Assembly (NCBI GenBank): GCA_021107695.1
Contig: JAIOSI010000125.1
Location: 1 to 5,113 of the forward strand
DNA: 5,113 nt
Origin: a bacterium
GTDB taxonomy: Bacteria > RBG-13-66-14
Direction of reading: 5' to 3'
Part shown: piece by piece, positions 1-4,821 of the stretch
Layout: every line of letters begins with the position of its first letter
How positions within the stretch are numbered: the stretch's first letter is position 1
Position numbers and translations under genes: made by a program
Notes under the pieces: model-generated
What the model was told of the DNA's origin: nothing
Databases searched by the model: none
What the model saw: the letters and a program-made list of their open reading frames with translations, nothing else

Positions 1-1
1 C

Positions 2-382
2 ACCGCCGGAACCTCGGACATTCCCGTAGCCGAGGAGGCGGCGGTAACCGCTGAAGCTATGGGCAATCGGGTTGAGCGGCTCTTTGATGTCGGCGTTGCC
101 GGAATCCACCGTCTGCTGGGCGATCTGGACACCATCGAGCGAGCCGGAGTGTTGATCGTCGCCGCCGGAATGGACGGCGCCCTGCCGAGCATAGTCGGTG
201 GTCTCGCCTCGGTTCCGGTGATTGCCGTACCTACCAGCGTCGGTTATGGAGCCAGCTTCGAAGGTATCGCCCCGCTACTGACCATGCTCAACAGCTGCGC
301 CCCCGGAGTCGCCGTGGTGAATATCGACAACGGCTTCGGCGCTGCTTATCTGGCTTCCCAGATCAACCAACGGGGACTATAG
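2..382 (+). CDS. larB: LarB, nickel-pincer cofactor biosynthesis (C-terminal part)
   Basis: The reading frame is open from the left edge, so the gene starts outside the window; about 126 codons are visible, roughly half of a usual LarB (about 250 residues). The visible part matches the PurE/AIR-carboxylase-like domain of LarB: it opens with [12 protein letters not shown], followed by [56 protein letters not shown] and a terminal [14 protein letters not shown]. LarB carboxylates the pyridinium ring of nicotinic acid adenine dinucleotide and releases AMP, the first step to the nickel-pincer nucleotide used by lactate racemase and related enzymes; it is cytoplasmic. Its TAG stop overlaps the GTG start of larC by one base, which suggests translational coupling. 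The ATG at 59 is internal, not the start. Family identity is confident. Confidence 0.93.
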   Translation, partial: TAGTSDIPVAEEAAVTAEAMGNRVERLFDVGVAGIHRLLGDLDTIERAGVLIVAAGMDGALPSIVGGLASVPVIAVPTSVGYGASFEGIAPLLTMLNSCAPGVAVVNIDNGFGAAYLASQINQRGL

Positions 383-1554
383 TGAAAATCGCCCAGCTAA
401 ACTGCTTCTCTGGCGTGAGCGGTAATATGCTCCTCGGTGCCTTGATCAATGCCGGGCTGGAGCAGGCGGCTCTGGAGCGCGAACTGGCAAAGCTCAACCT
501 CGTCGGTTTCTCGCTCTCGGTTGAAAGGGTTCGGCGAGGCAGCATCGCCGGGACGTTGGTCAACGTTCTCTGCGAAGAACAGCACGCCCATCGCCATCTG
601 AACGATATTGAAGCAATTATCAACTCCTCCGCTCTATCTTCGACGGTCAAAGAGCGAGCAGTCGCCGTCTTTCGTCGCTTGGCTGCGGCAGAAGCGCAGG
701 TTCACGGAACGAGTATCGACGAGGTTCACTTCCACGAGGTCGGTGCGCTGGATGCCATTGTTGACATCGTCGGCACCGTAGCTGGGCTGGAGCTTCTCGG
801 CGTAGAGCGGCTCTACTCCTCACCTTTGAGCCTGGGAACCGGAACGGTGGACTGCGCCCACGGACGGCTGCCGGTTCCGGCTCCGGCGACGCTTGAGCTG
901 CTGAAGGGCGTGCCGATCAGGCAGACCGCAATCGAGGCCGAACTGGTTACCCCCACCGGAGCGGCTCTGGTAACCACGCTGGCAGAAGGCTTCAACCCAC
1001 CTCCATCTATGCGAGTTGAAGCCATAGGCTACGGAGCCGGAAGTCGAGAGCTGGCTTCGCCGAACCTGCTCCGGCTTACGCTGGGTGAAACCCAACAAGC
1101 TCCAACGCTCCACGATGAAGTCGTGCTGCTGGAGACCGACCTCGACGATGCCACTGGAGAGGAGCTGGCTCACACAGCGGAGCGGCTCCGCGAGCTTGGC
1201 GTGCTGGATGTCTCCCTCCTGTCCTTGCAGATGAAGAAAGGTCGCCCCGGAGTTCGGCTCTCTGTGCTGGTTCAGCCGGAGCTTGCCGATGCCGCCGAGG
1301 AGACGATCTTCCGCCAGACAGGGAGCTTCGGGCTGCGCAGGCAGACCATCGGACGGACTATCCTGGAACGAAGCTTCGAGACCATTAAAACCAAGTACGG
1401 TTCAGTAAAGGTAAAGGTCGGGCGGCATCGGGGAGTGGTTGTCTCCGTCGTACCTGAGTACGAGGACTGCCGCAAGCTGGCTGTGGAACACGGTCTCTCC
1501 CTGCCCAGATTCCTGGCAGAGGTAAAGGTGCAGGCTGCTGAACAGATTACCTAA
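382..1554 (+). CDS. larC: LarC, nickel insertion protein for the nickel-pincer nucleotide cofactor
   Basis: LarC is the CTP-dependent nickel insertase (cyclometallase) that performs the last step of nickel-pincer nucleotide synthesis. The 390-residue product has normal full length. Family landmarks in order: N-terminal CFSGVSGNMLLGALINAGL (residues 8-26), HFHEVGALDAIVDIVGT (about 116-132), CAHGRLPVPAPATLELLKGVPI (about 158-179), ELVTPTGAALV (about 187-197), ETDLDDATGEEL (about 251-262), QMKKGRPGVRLSVL (about 283-296), and PEYEDCRKLAVEHG near the C-terminus. The start is GTG inside TAGTG, where the larB stop overlaps; no better start is visible. Both the LarC1 and LarC2 regions lie in one uninterrupted frame, unlike Lactobacillus plantarum, where a programmed frameshift joins them. 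The usual LDCFSGISGDM is LNCFSGVSGNM here. A stop at 1552 leaves 19 bases to the next gene, so a larB-larC-downstream transcript is plausible. Confidence 0.95.
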   Translation: MKIAQLNCFSGVSGNMLLGALINAGLEQAALERELAKLNLVGFSLSVERVRRGSIAGTLVNVLCEEQHAHRHLNDIEAIINSSALSSTVKERAVAVFRRLAAAEAQVHGTSIDEVHFHEVGALDAIVDIVGTVAGLELLGVERLYSSPLSLGTGTVDCAHGRLPVPAPATLELLKGVPIRQTAIEAELVTPTGAALVTTLAEGFNPPPSMRVEAIGYGAGSRELASPNLLRLTLGETQQAPTLHDEVVLLETDLDDATGEELAHTAERLRELGVLDVSLLSLQMKKGRPGVRLSVLVQPELADAAEETIFRQTGSFGLRRQTIGRTILERSFETIKTKYGSVKVKVGRHRGVVVSVVPEYEDCRKLAVEHGLSLPRFLAEVKVQAAEQIT

Positions 1555-1573
1555 AACCTCACATGGAGAAACC

Positions 1574-2008
1574 ATGAAAAAAACCGTTCTTATTCTACTC
1601 ATCTGTCTCGTCGGGCTGACGTTTGCCGCCCAACGCTTTAACAACGCTACCGGCTCTTCGGGAACCACGATGCCGGACATCGGTCAATCCGCCCTCTTCG
1701 CCGACATCTTCCCGCCCTTTGGTCAGGGCTATCACGACCTCGTGGCGGTAAGCGACTGGGGCAGCGATGTTTACCTATTCTCTAACGACGGCGACGGCAC
1801 CTTCACCCGTGAGTATTCCAGCGGCGTAACCTCTGGTGGAGCTGGCTACTACACCGGCGACTACAACAACGACGGTTTTCTCGACCTTTTCCGCGCCAGC
1901 ATCAGCGGTGGGGTGAAGCTCTACGAGAACAACGGCGATGGCACCCTGACCAACGTCGCCGGAGCCGCTGGCGTGGCGCATCAGCCGGGATGGAATAAAT
2001 CTTGTTGA
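1574..2008 (+). CDS. Secreted FG-GAP/VCBS repeat protein, truncated by frame disruption (5' part)
   Basis: The 144-residue product starts with a clear signal peptide (MKKTVLILLICLVGLTFA, cleavage probably near AAQ). It then shows FG-GAP/VCBS beta-propeller units: DLVAVSDWGSDVYLFSNDGD (about 55-74), TGDYNNDGFLDLF (94-106), whose Asp/Asn-rich loop resembles calcium-binding FG-GAP loops, and VKLYENNGDGTLTNVAGAAG (114-132). Such repeats normally continue for several blades; this one stops abruptly with HQPGWNKSC at a TGA. The rest of the protein resumes downstream in another frame (see the next entry), so this is probably the 5' half of a broken gene. The ATG is preceded by GGAG at 1565-1568 with five-base spacing. 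A surface-exposed or exported adhesin-like role is typical of this architecture; no specific substrate can be inferred. It follows larC closely but has no evident functional link to it. Confidence 0.75.
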   Translation: MKKTVLILLICLVGLTFAAQRFNNATGSSGTTMPDIGQSALFADIFPPFGQGYHDLVAVSDWGSDVYLFSNDGDGTFTREYSSGVTSGGAGYYTGDYNNDGFLDLFRASISGGVKLYENNGDGTLTNVAGAAGVAHQPGWNKSC

Positions 2009-2408
2009 GCTTTCCGCCCCTTCAACGGGAAACTGGCTGGACATTAACCCTCAGGTCGGTGTAAACTACGAATATGCGTTGACGGCTCTGTTGAGCAGCG
2101 GTGAAGAACGCCGCCTCGACTCTGTTTTCGCCCGCTGGGAGGCACCGTCAACCTCTGAGATGACGCTCTCTGCCCCCTGGCCCTGTCCGGCTACCGAGCG
2201 AGTGGAAGTAAGCTTCTCGCTACCAAGCTCAACACCTGCCCGGCTGTCGCTCTACGACCTCGCCGGTCGCCGCCTGACCTCTTTGAGCCTTACGCCGGAA
2301 ACCACCAGCGCAACGCTGGAGCTAACCGATTATCCGTCGGGCGTTTACCTGCTCCGCCTGAGCAGCGAACTCGGCAGCGTGGAACAGCGCCTCGTCATCA
2401 GCCGCTAA
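2009..2408 (+). pseudogene. 3' remnant of the FG-GAP/VCBS protein gene with Por/T9SS-like C-terminal sorting domain
   Basis: This frame is open from 1950 to the TAA ending at 2408, but it lacks a start codon with a ribosome binding site at its head; the ATG-free stretch before 2079 still encodes plausible protein (DGINLVELSAPSTGNWLDIN, then GVNYEYALTALLSSGEERRLDSV as an Ig/FnIII-like strand pattern). The last about 80 residues look like a Por-type sorting domain: SAPWPCPATERVEVSFSLP, RLSLYDLAGRRLTSL, YPSGVYLLRLSS, and terminal QRLVISR, matching the usual pattern (NP.N..T.I.F.LP, L.VYDL.GR.V, L.SGVY...L, .K..V.R). In Bacteroidetes and relatives this domain directs export by the type IX system. 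It is shifted by +1 relative to 1574-2008. Together the halves give about 277 residues, short for this architecture, so an internal deletion is more likely than a single-base error. Confidence 0.7.
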
Positions 2409-2423
2409 CCAGCTTAAAGCTGG
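2409..2423. repeat. Small inverted repeat right after the sorting-domain gene
   Basis: CCAGCTTAAAGCTGG begins at the base after the TAA. It can form a five-pair stem (CCAGC/GCTGG) with a TTAAA loop, or a seven-base palindrome around one central A. No T-run follows, so it is a weak terminator candidate at best. Confidence 0.4.
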
Positions 2424-2467
2424 ACATAGCATCGCGACTGAACGTCTAAGTTGAGTTAAGTCTCTAT

Positions 2468-2541
2468 CCGCGTTTTACCGCTCCCGCTGGTCGCTCCATT
2501 ACTTTGATTCCAGCAATGAGTAGCGAACAACGTGAGCGGTA
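2468..2541 (-). repeat. REP-like long hairpin element, copy A
   Basis: The arms at 2476-2495 (TACCGCTCCCGCTGGTCGCT) and 2522-2541 (AGCGAACAACGTGAGCGGTA) are inverted copies with 17 of 20 positions complementary, and an inner CATT/AATG pair (2497-2500 with 2515-2518) extends the stem. The reverse complement of 2468-2495 matches 4413-4440 at 25 of 28 bases. The reverse complement of the loop side, CATTGCTGGAATC (2506-2518), matches CATCGCTGGAATC at 4346-4358 in the same order. A third partial copy of the arm, CTCCCGTTGGTCGTT, lies at 2596-2610 (13 of 15). This is the pattern of a dispersed palindromic (REP-like) element; no protein or RNA gene is implied. Confidence 0.65.
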
Positions 2542-2555
2542 GGCTACTTCAGATT

Positions 2556-2574
2556 TACTGACCGAAGGTCAGTA
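2556..2574. repeat. Perfect hairpin, 8-bp stem with GAA loop
   Basis: TACTGACC-GAA-GGTCAGTA is a perfect eight-pair stem with a three-base loop. It lies in the palindrome cluster between the sorting-domain gene and the nfeD-like gene, and no T-run follows. It is part of the repetitive intergenic structure; a terminator role is not supported. Confidence 0.55.
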
Positions 2575-2580
2575 CTAAGT

Positions 2581-2595
2581 GCAGCATTATGCTGC
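2581..2595. repeat. Perfect 7-bp inverted repeat
   Basis: GCAGCAT-T-ATGCTGC is a perfect inverted repeat, six bases after the previous hairpin and directly before the partial REP arm at 2596-2610. Its centre is too tight for a full RNA stem, so the realistic stem is GCAGC with a five-base loop. Confidence 0.45.
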
Positions 2596-2650
2596 CTCCC
2601 GTTGGTCGTTATCCTTTTCTCCCTCTCCCATTTGGAGTGAGGGGTCTGGA
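2596..2650 (+). repeat. Partial REP arm followed by degenerate CCCTCTCCC-type repeat
   Basis: CTCCCGTTGGTCGTT (2596-2610) resembles the arm at 2481-2495. It is followed by CTCCCTCTCCCATTTGGAG and TGAGGGG, an imperfect inverted repeat with the same character as the element at 4737-4776 (CCCTCTCCCC..GGGGAGAGGG..AGGGTAAGGGG). This looks like a decayed copy of that repeat family. The remaining 55 bases up to the nfeD-like gene contain an ACACGTGT palindrome at 2666-2673 and the ribosome binding site; no convincing promoter could be assigned. Confidence 0.45.
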
Positions 2651-2705
2651 ACCACTAACTTTCAAACACGTGTAAGTCGTAACTTATTCTGACCAAAGGA
2701 GTATT

Positions 2706-3155
2706 ATGCTGGAAGCATGGCATATCTGGCTGATCGGCGGCTTTTTGCTGGCAATGGCAGAAATCCTCGTCCCCGGATTCTTCCTGCTGCCCTTCGGCGT
2801 GGCAGGAATGGCAACCGCCGCCTTCTCCCTGCTGGGGCTGGATACGGTCTGGGACATCGCCTTCTTCGTCTTCGTCGGCGGAATCTTCCTCTTCCTGACC
2901 CGTAAGTTCTTTGTCAAGGCAGATAAAGCCACATCTGGCGAAGTCGCCAAGACCAACATCGCGGCTCTCGTGGGTATGGTCGGCATGATTACCCAACCAA
3001 CCAGCCACGACCAGCACGGTTATGTTAAGGTCGGTGGCGAGGAGTGGCGCGCGATCTACTCCGTGATCGACGATACGGTTCTTGATACTGGCGAAAAGGT
3101 GAAGATCATCGCCGTGGATGGAAACAAGCTGATCGTTGAGCGTGTTGCGCCATAA
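2706..3155 (+). CDS. NfeD-family membrane protein (short form)
   Basis: This is a 149-residue short NfeD protein without the N-terminal ClpP-like protease domain of long NfeDs. Residues about 6-66 form hydrophobic membrane segments (WLIGGFLLAMAEILVPGFFLLPFG region, then DIAFFVFVGGIFLFL), with the AEILVPGFF motif typical of the family. The C-terminal half is the soluble OB-fold domain: ALVGMVGMITQP (87-98), GYVKVGGEEWRA (105-116), LDTGEKVKIIAVDGNKLIVERV (126-147). NfeD proteins are encoded next to stomatin/SPFH genes and are thought to bind them in the membrane; that is the arrangement here, with the SPFH gene starting 85 bases downstream. The ATG is preceded by AAAGGAG (2695-2701) with four-base spacing. 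The pair corresponds to the E. coli ybbJ-qmcA arrangement. The family call is confident; the physiological role (membrane quality control or microdomain organisation) is general family knowledge. Confidence 0.9.
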   Translation: MLEAWHIWLIGGFLLAMAEILVPGFFLLPFGVAGMATAAFSLLGLDTVWDIAFFVFVGGIFLFLTRKFFVKADKATSGEVAKTNIAALVGMVGMITQPTSHDQHGYVKVGGEEWRAIYSVIDDTVLDTGEKVKIIAVDGNKLIVERVAP

Positions 3156-3230
3156 CACCTCTGGCTCGTCTCGCAATAGTCTTAAAAGTTTCTTTCAGTC
3201 TGTCCATCATAAGCTCCCCTAAAACAAAGC

Positions 3231-3236
3231 GAGGTG
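3231..3236 (+). promoter_or_regulatory. Ribosome binding site that selects the TTG start
   Basis: GAGGTG lies four bases before the TTG at 3241, the same spacing as for the nfeD-like gene. No in-frame ATG or GTG exists before the hydrophobic N-terminus, so this site decides the unusual start. Confidence 0.6.
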
Positions 3237-3240
3237 CATT

Positions 3241-4338
3241 TTGGGGAATAAAAAGCTACTGACTCTTCTGTCGGTACTGACGCTGGCTAGTGGAGCCTTC
3301 GCCGCCAGCTCCATCGGCGGTATTGATGTCGGCACGATTGTCGCCCTGGCCGCCATCTTCCTCTTCCTGCTGGTCTTTGCCATTGCTGGTTTCAAGATTA
3401 TTAAGCAGGCCGAGGTAATGGTCATCGAGCGGCTCGGTAGGTATCGCAAAACCCTGACGAGCGGTCTGAACCTGATCATCCCGCTGATTGACAAGCCGCG
3501 CAAGGTTGTCTGGCGGCTGCACCGCAACGTCAGGGGTCGCACCTACATCCAGACGATCATCAAGGATCGGGTTGACCTCCGTGAGCAGGTCTATGACTTC
3601 CCGGCACAGGCGGTCATCACCAGCGATAACGTTCGGATGCAGGTCAACGCCCTGCTCTACTTCCAGATTACCGATCCCGCCAAGGCTCTCTACGAGATTC
3701 AGGACCTCCCCGAAGCCATCGAGAAGCTGACCCAGACCACGATGCGTAACGTGATGGGTGAGCTGGCTCTCGATGAGACCCTGATCTCTCGCGATACGAT
3801 TAACACCAAGCTGCGCCTGGTGCTTGACGAAGCCACCGACAAGTGGGGAGTCAAGGTCAACCGCGTCGAGCTGCAAGACATCACCCCGCCGCCGGAAATC
3901 GAAGCGGCGATGCAGATGCAGTCCACCGCCGAGCGTGAACGACGGGCAAAGATCCTCGTCGCCGAGGGTGATAAACGCTCCGCCATCCTCGTCGCCGAGG
4001 GTGCTCGTGAGAGCCGCATCGCCAAGGCGGAGGGTCTCAAGCAGGAGTCCATCCTCGTCGCCGAGGGTTATCGTCAAAAACAGATTCTCGACGCTCAGGG
4101 TAAAGCGGAGGCACTGCGCCTGAAAGCCGAGGGTGAAGCTGCCGCTATCGGACTGGTTACCAGTGCCGTCCCCGCCGAGGTCGCCCCGGGCTATCTTGTC
4201 GCCATCAAATACCTGGAGACCCTCAACGAGGTTTCTCAGGGTGCGGCGAACAAGGTCTTCTTCCCGCTGGAGCTTACCAACGTGCTGGGCAGCGTAGGAA
4301 CGCTGACCGAGATTTGGAAACACACCGGCGTTGCATAA
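3241..4338 (+). CDS. QmcA/stomatin-like SPFH (band 7) membrane protein
   Basis: The 365-residue product starts at TTG and has two N-terminal hydrophobic stretches: a signal-peptide-like LLTLLSVLTLASGAFAAS (about 6-23) and a membrane helix TIVALAAIFLFLLVFAIAGF (32-51). The SPFH domain follows (about 55-225): EVMVIERLGRYRKTLTSGLN, DLREQVYDFPAQAVITSDNV, LLYFQITDPAKALYEI, LDETLISRDTIN, DEATDKWGVKVNRVELQDI. Residues about 228-300 form a charged helix of 11-residue repeats (ILVAEG x3, IAKAEG, ILDAQG, RLKAEG), then a C-terminal segment with KVFFPLE. Relative to E. coli QmcA as I recall it, about 20 extra residues sit between IPLIDK and DLREQ (VWRLHRNVRGRTYIQ region). SPFH proteins oligomerise into membrane rings or microdomains, often partnered with NfeD, encoded here just upstream. 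A hairpin terminator follows at 4362-4395. The last 11 codons are repeated at 4499-4530. Confidence in family is high; substrate or client is unknown. Confidence 0.94.
   Translation: MGNKKLLTLLSVLTLASGAFAASSIGGIDVGTIVALAAIFLFLLVFAIAGFKIIKQAEVMVIERLGRYRKTLTSGLNLIIPLIDKPRKVVWRLHRNVRGRTYIQTIIKDRVDLREQVYDFPAQAVITSDNVRMQVNALLYFQITDPAKALYEIQDLPEAIEKLTQTTMRNVMGELALDETLISRDTINTKLRLVLDEATDKWGVKVNRVELQDITPPPEIEAAMQMQSTAERERRAKILVAEGDKRSAILVAEGARESRIAKAEGLKQESILVAEGYRQKQILDAQGKAEALRLKAEGEAAAIGLVTSAVPAEVAPGYLVAIKYLETLNEVSQGAANKVFFPLELTNVLGSVGTLTEIWKHTGVA
4303..4334 (+). repeat. 32-bp direct repeat, copy 1 (3' end of the SPFH gene)
   Basis: This stretch encodes LTEIWKHTGVA less its last base, at the end of the SPFH gene, and is identical over 32 bases to 4499-4530. 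Here the stop follows as GCATAA. Confidence 0.9.
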
Positions 4339-4345
4339 CCTGCAC

Positions 4346-4440
4346 CATCGCTGGAATCCATGGGGGCGGGTATTTATTACCTGCCCCTCTTTCTATCTAT
4401 TACGCAATTGAGAGCGACTAGCGGGAGCGGTTAAGCGCGG
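4346..4440 (+). repeat. REP-like element, copy B (interrupted)
   Basis: CATCGCTGGAATC (4346-4358) and the 28 bases at 4413-4440 (AGCGACTAGCGGGAGCGGTT, then AAGCGCGG) match the reverse complement of copy A (2468-2518) in the same order, at 12 of 13 and 25 of 28 bases. In copy A the two blocks are about 10 bases apart; here about 54 bases separate them, and that spacer contains the terminator hairpin at 4363-4387. Copies A and B are therefore inverted relative to each other and bracket the nfeD-SPFH pair. Confidence 0.6.
4362..4395 (+). terminator. Rho-independent terminator after the SPFH gene
   Basis: GGGGCGGGTA (4363-4372), loop TTTAT and TACCTGCCCC (4378-4387) form a ten-pair stem with one G-U pair, followed by the pyrimidine-rich TCTTTCTATCTATT. 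It lies 24 bases after the SPFH stop codon and is the likely end of the nfeD-SPFH transcript. Confidence 0.75.
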
Positions 4441-4484
4441 GAAACCACGTGAGAAGTAAGTAACGTTTTTTCGCGAAAGTCGGA

Positions 4485-4498
4485 GTGGCCGTGGCCAC
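4485..4498. repeat. Inverted repeat abutting direct-repeat copy 2
   Basis: GTGGCC-GT-GGCCAC is a perfect six-base inverted repeat that ends exactly where the second copy of the 32-bp direct repeat begins (4499). It could mark the boundary of the inserted segment, but a two-base centre makes chance or a simple palindrome possible. Confidence 0.4.
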
Positions 4499-4530
4499 CT
4501 GACCGAGATTTGGAAACACACCGGCGTTGC
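4499..4530 (+). repeat. 32-bp direct repeat, copy 2 (displaced SPFH gene 3' end)
   Basis: It is identical to 4303-4334 and lies 196 bases downstream of it, outside any gene. In the same phase it would encode LTEIWKHTGVA followed by Ser and a TAA, so it looks like an alternative, slightly different 3' end of the SPFH gene. It is followed by its own strong hairpin terminator at 4567-4594. Confidence 0.9.
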
Positions 4531-4566
4531 GTCATAATCAACCGTCCGTTTCTGTGTTCTAAAGAG

Positions 4567-4594
4567 GAGGGCATCCCAAAAGGATGCCCTCTTT
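4567..4594 (+). terminator. Strong hairpin terminator
   Basis: GAGGGCATCC (4567-4576), loop CAAAA and GGATGCCCTC (4582-4591) form a perfect ten-pair stem followed by TTT; AAAG upstream gives a short T-run on the opposite strand too, so it may work in both directions. It stands 36 bases after the displaced SPFH 3' end, as expected if it was once the terminator of that gene, and it could also stop the convergent - strand transcript. Confidence 0.75.
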
Positions 4595-4656
4595 CAACCA
4601 ACCAACTCCCCCATCGCACCTACCGCTGGAGAGGTTCGTCTCTTACAGTTTCGCAG

Positions 4657-4676
4657 GGATACGGCATGCCGTATCC
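4657..4676. repeat. Perfect 20-bp palindrome
   Basis: GGATACGGCATGCCGTATCC reads identically on both strands. It resembles the common dispersed palindromic repeats with an ACGGCATGCCGT core found in many environmental bacterial genomes, as I recall them. The flanks (4621-4656 and 4677-4736) show no gene. Confidence 0.65.
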
Positions 4677-4736
4677 AGGCTCCATACCTCATTGCGTAGT
4701 AACATAGAACTAGCTCCAGCGAACATGATGTATGTT

Positions 4737-4776
4737 GCCCCCTCTCCCCCTTGGGGAGAGGGCCAGGGTAAGGGGC
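4737..4776. repeat. CCCTCTCCC-type dispersed palindromic repeat
   Basis: CCCTCTCCCC (4740-4749), loop CTT and GGGGAGAGGG (4753-4762) form a perfect ten-pair stem, followed by CCAGGGTAAGGGGC, whose GGGGC can pair with GCCCC at 4737-4741. This is the widely dispersed repeat whose chance translations read like PLPKGERG or PSPPWGEG in spurious ORFs. A degraded relative lies at 2611-2650. It lies downstream of the - strand activator gene, so it could also act as its terminator, but without a T-run. Confidence 0.65.
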
Positions 4777-4821
4777 TAACACCAATGACTCCGTTTTCAC
4801 AATTGAGCTGATAGGGATATA

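Noticed and set aside
2468..2615. CRISPR array
   Set aside because: The repeats are inverted, differ in sequence and lack regular spacers; they fit REP-like palindromes instead.
2660..2689. Possible sigma-70 promoter before the nfeD-like gene (TTTCAA with TTATTC)
   Set aside because: The boxes match consensus poorly and no better pair with proper spacing was found; the ACACGTGT palindrome is too short to call an operator.
2655..3176. A 173-codon open frame on the - strand opposite the nfeD-like gene
   Set aside because: It is a low-complexity Glu/Gln/Asp-rich composition with no recognisable domain, opposite a clear NfeD gene with a good ribosome binding site.
3256..4323. A 355-codon open frame on the - strand opposite the SPFH gene
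   Set aside because: Its repeated TLGDED-like segments mirror the 33-base repeats of the SPFH gene; it has no family resemblance and is a by-product of codon bias on the coding strand.
4469..4478. TTTCGCGAAA palindrome as an operator
   Set aside because: A ten-base palindrome with no adjacent promoter or gene start; nothing supports a regulatory role.
4510..4811. Short overlapping open frames on both strands
   Set aside because: They are built from the terminator hairpin, the 20-bp palindrome and the CCCTCTCCC repeat (for example PLPKGERG and PSPPWGEG), a known source of false ORFs.
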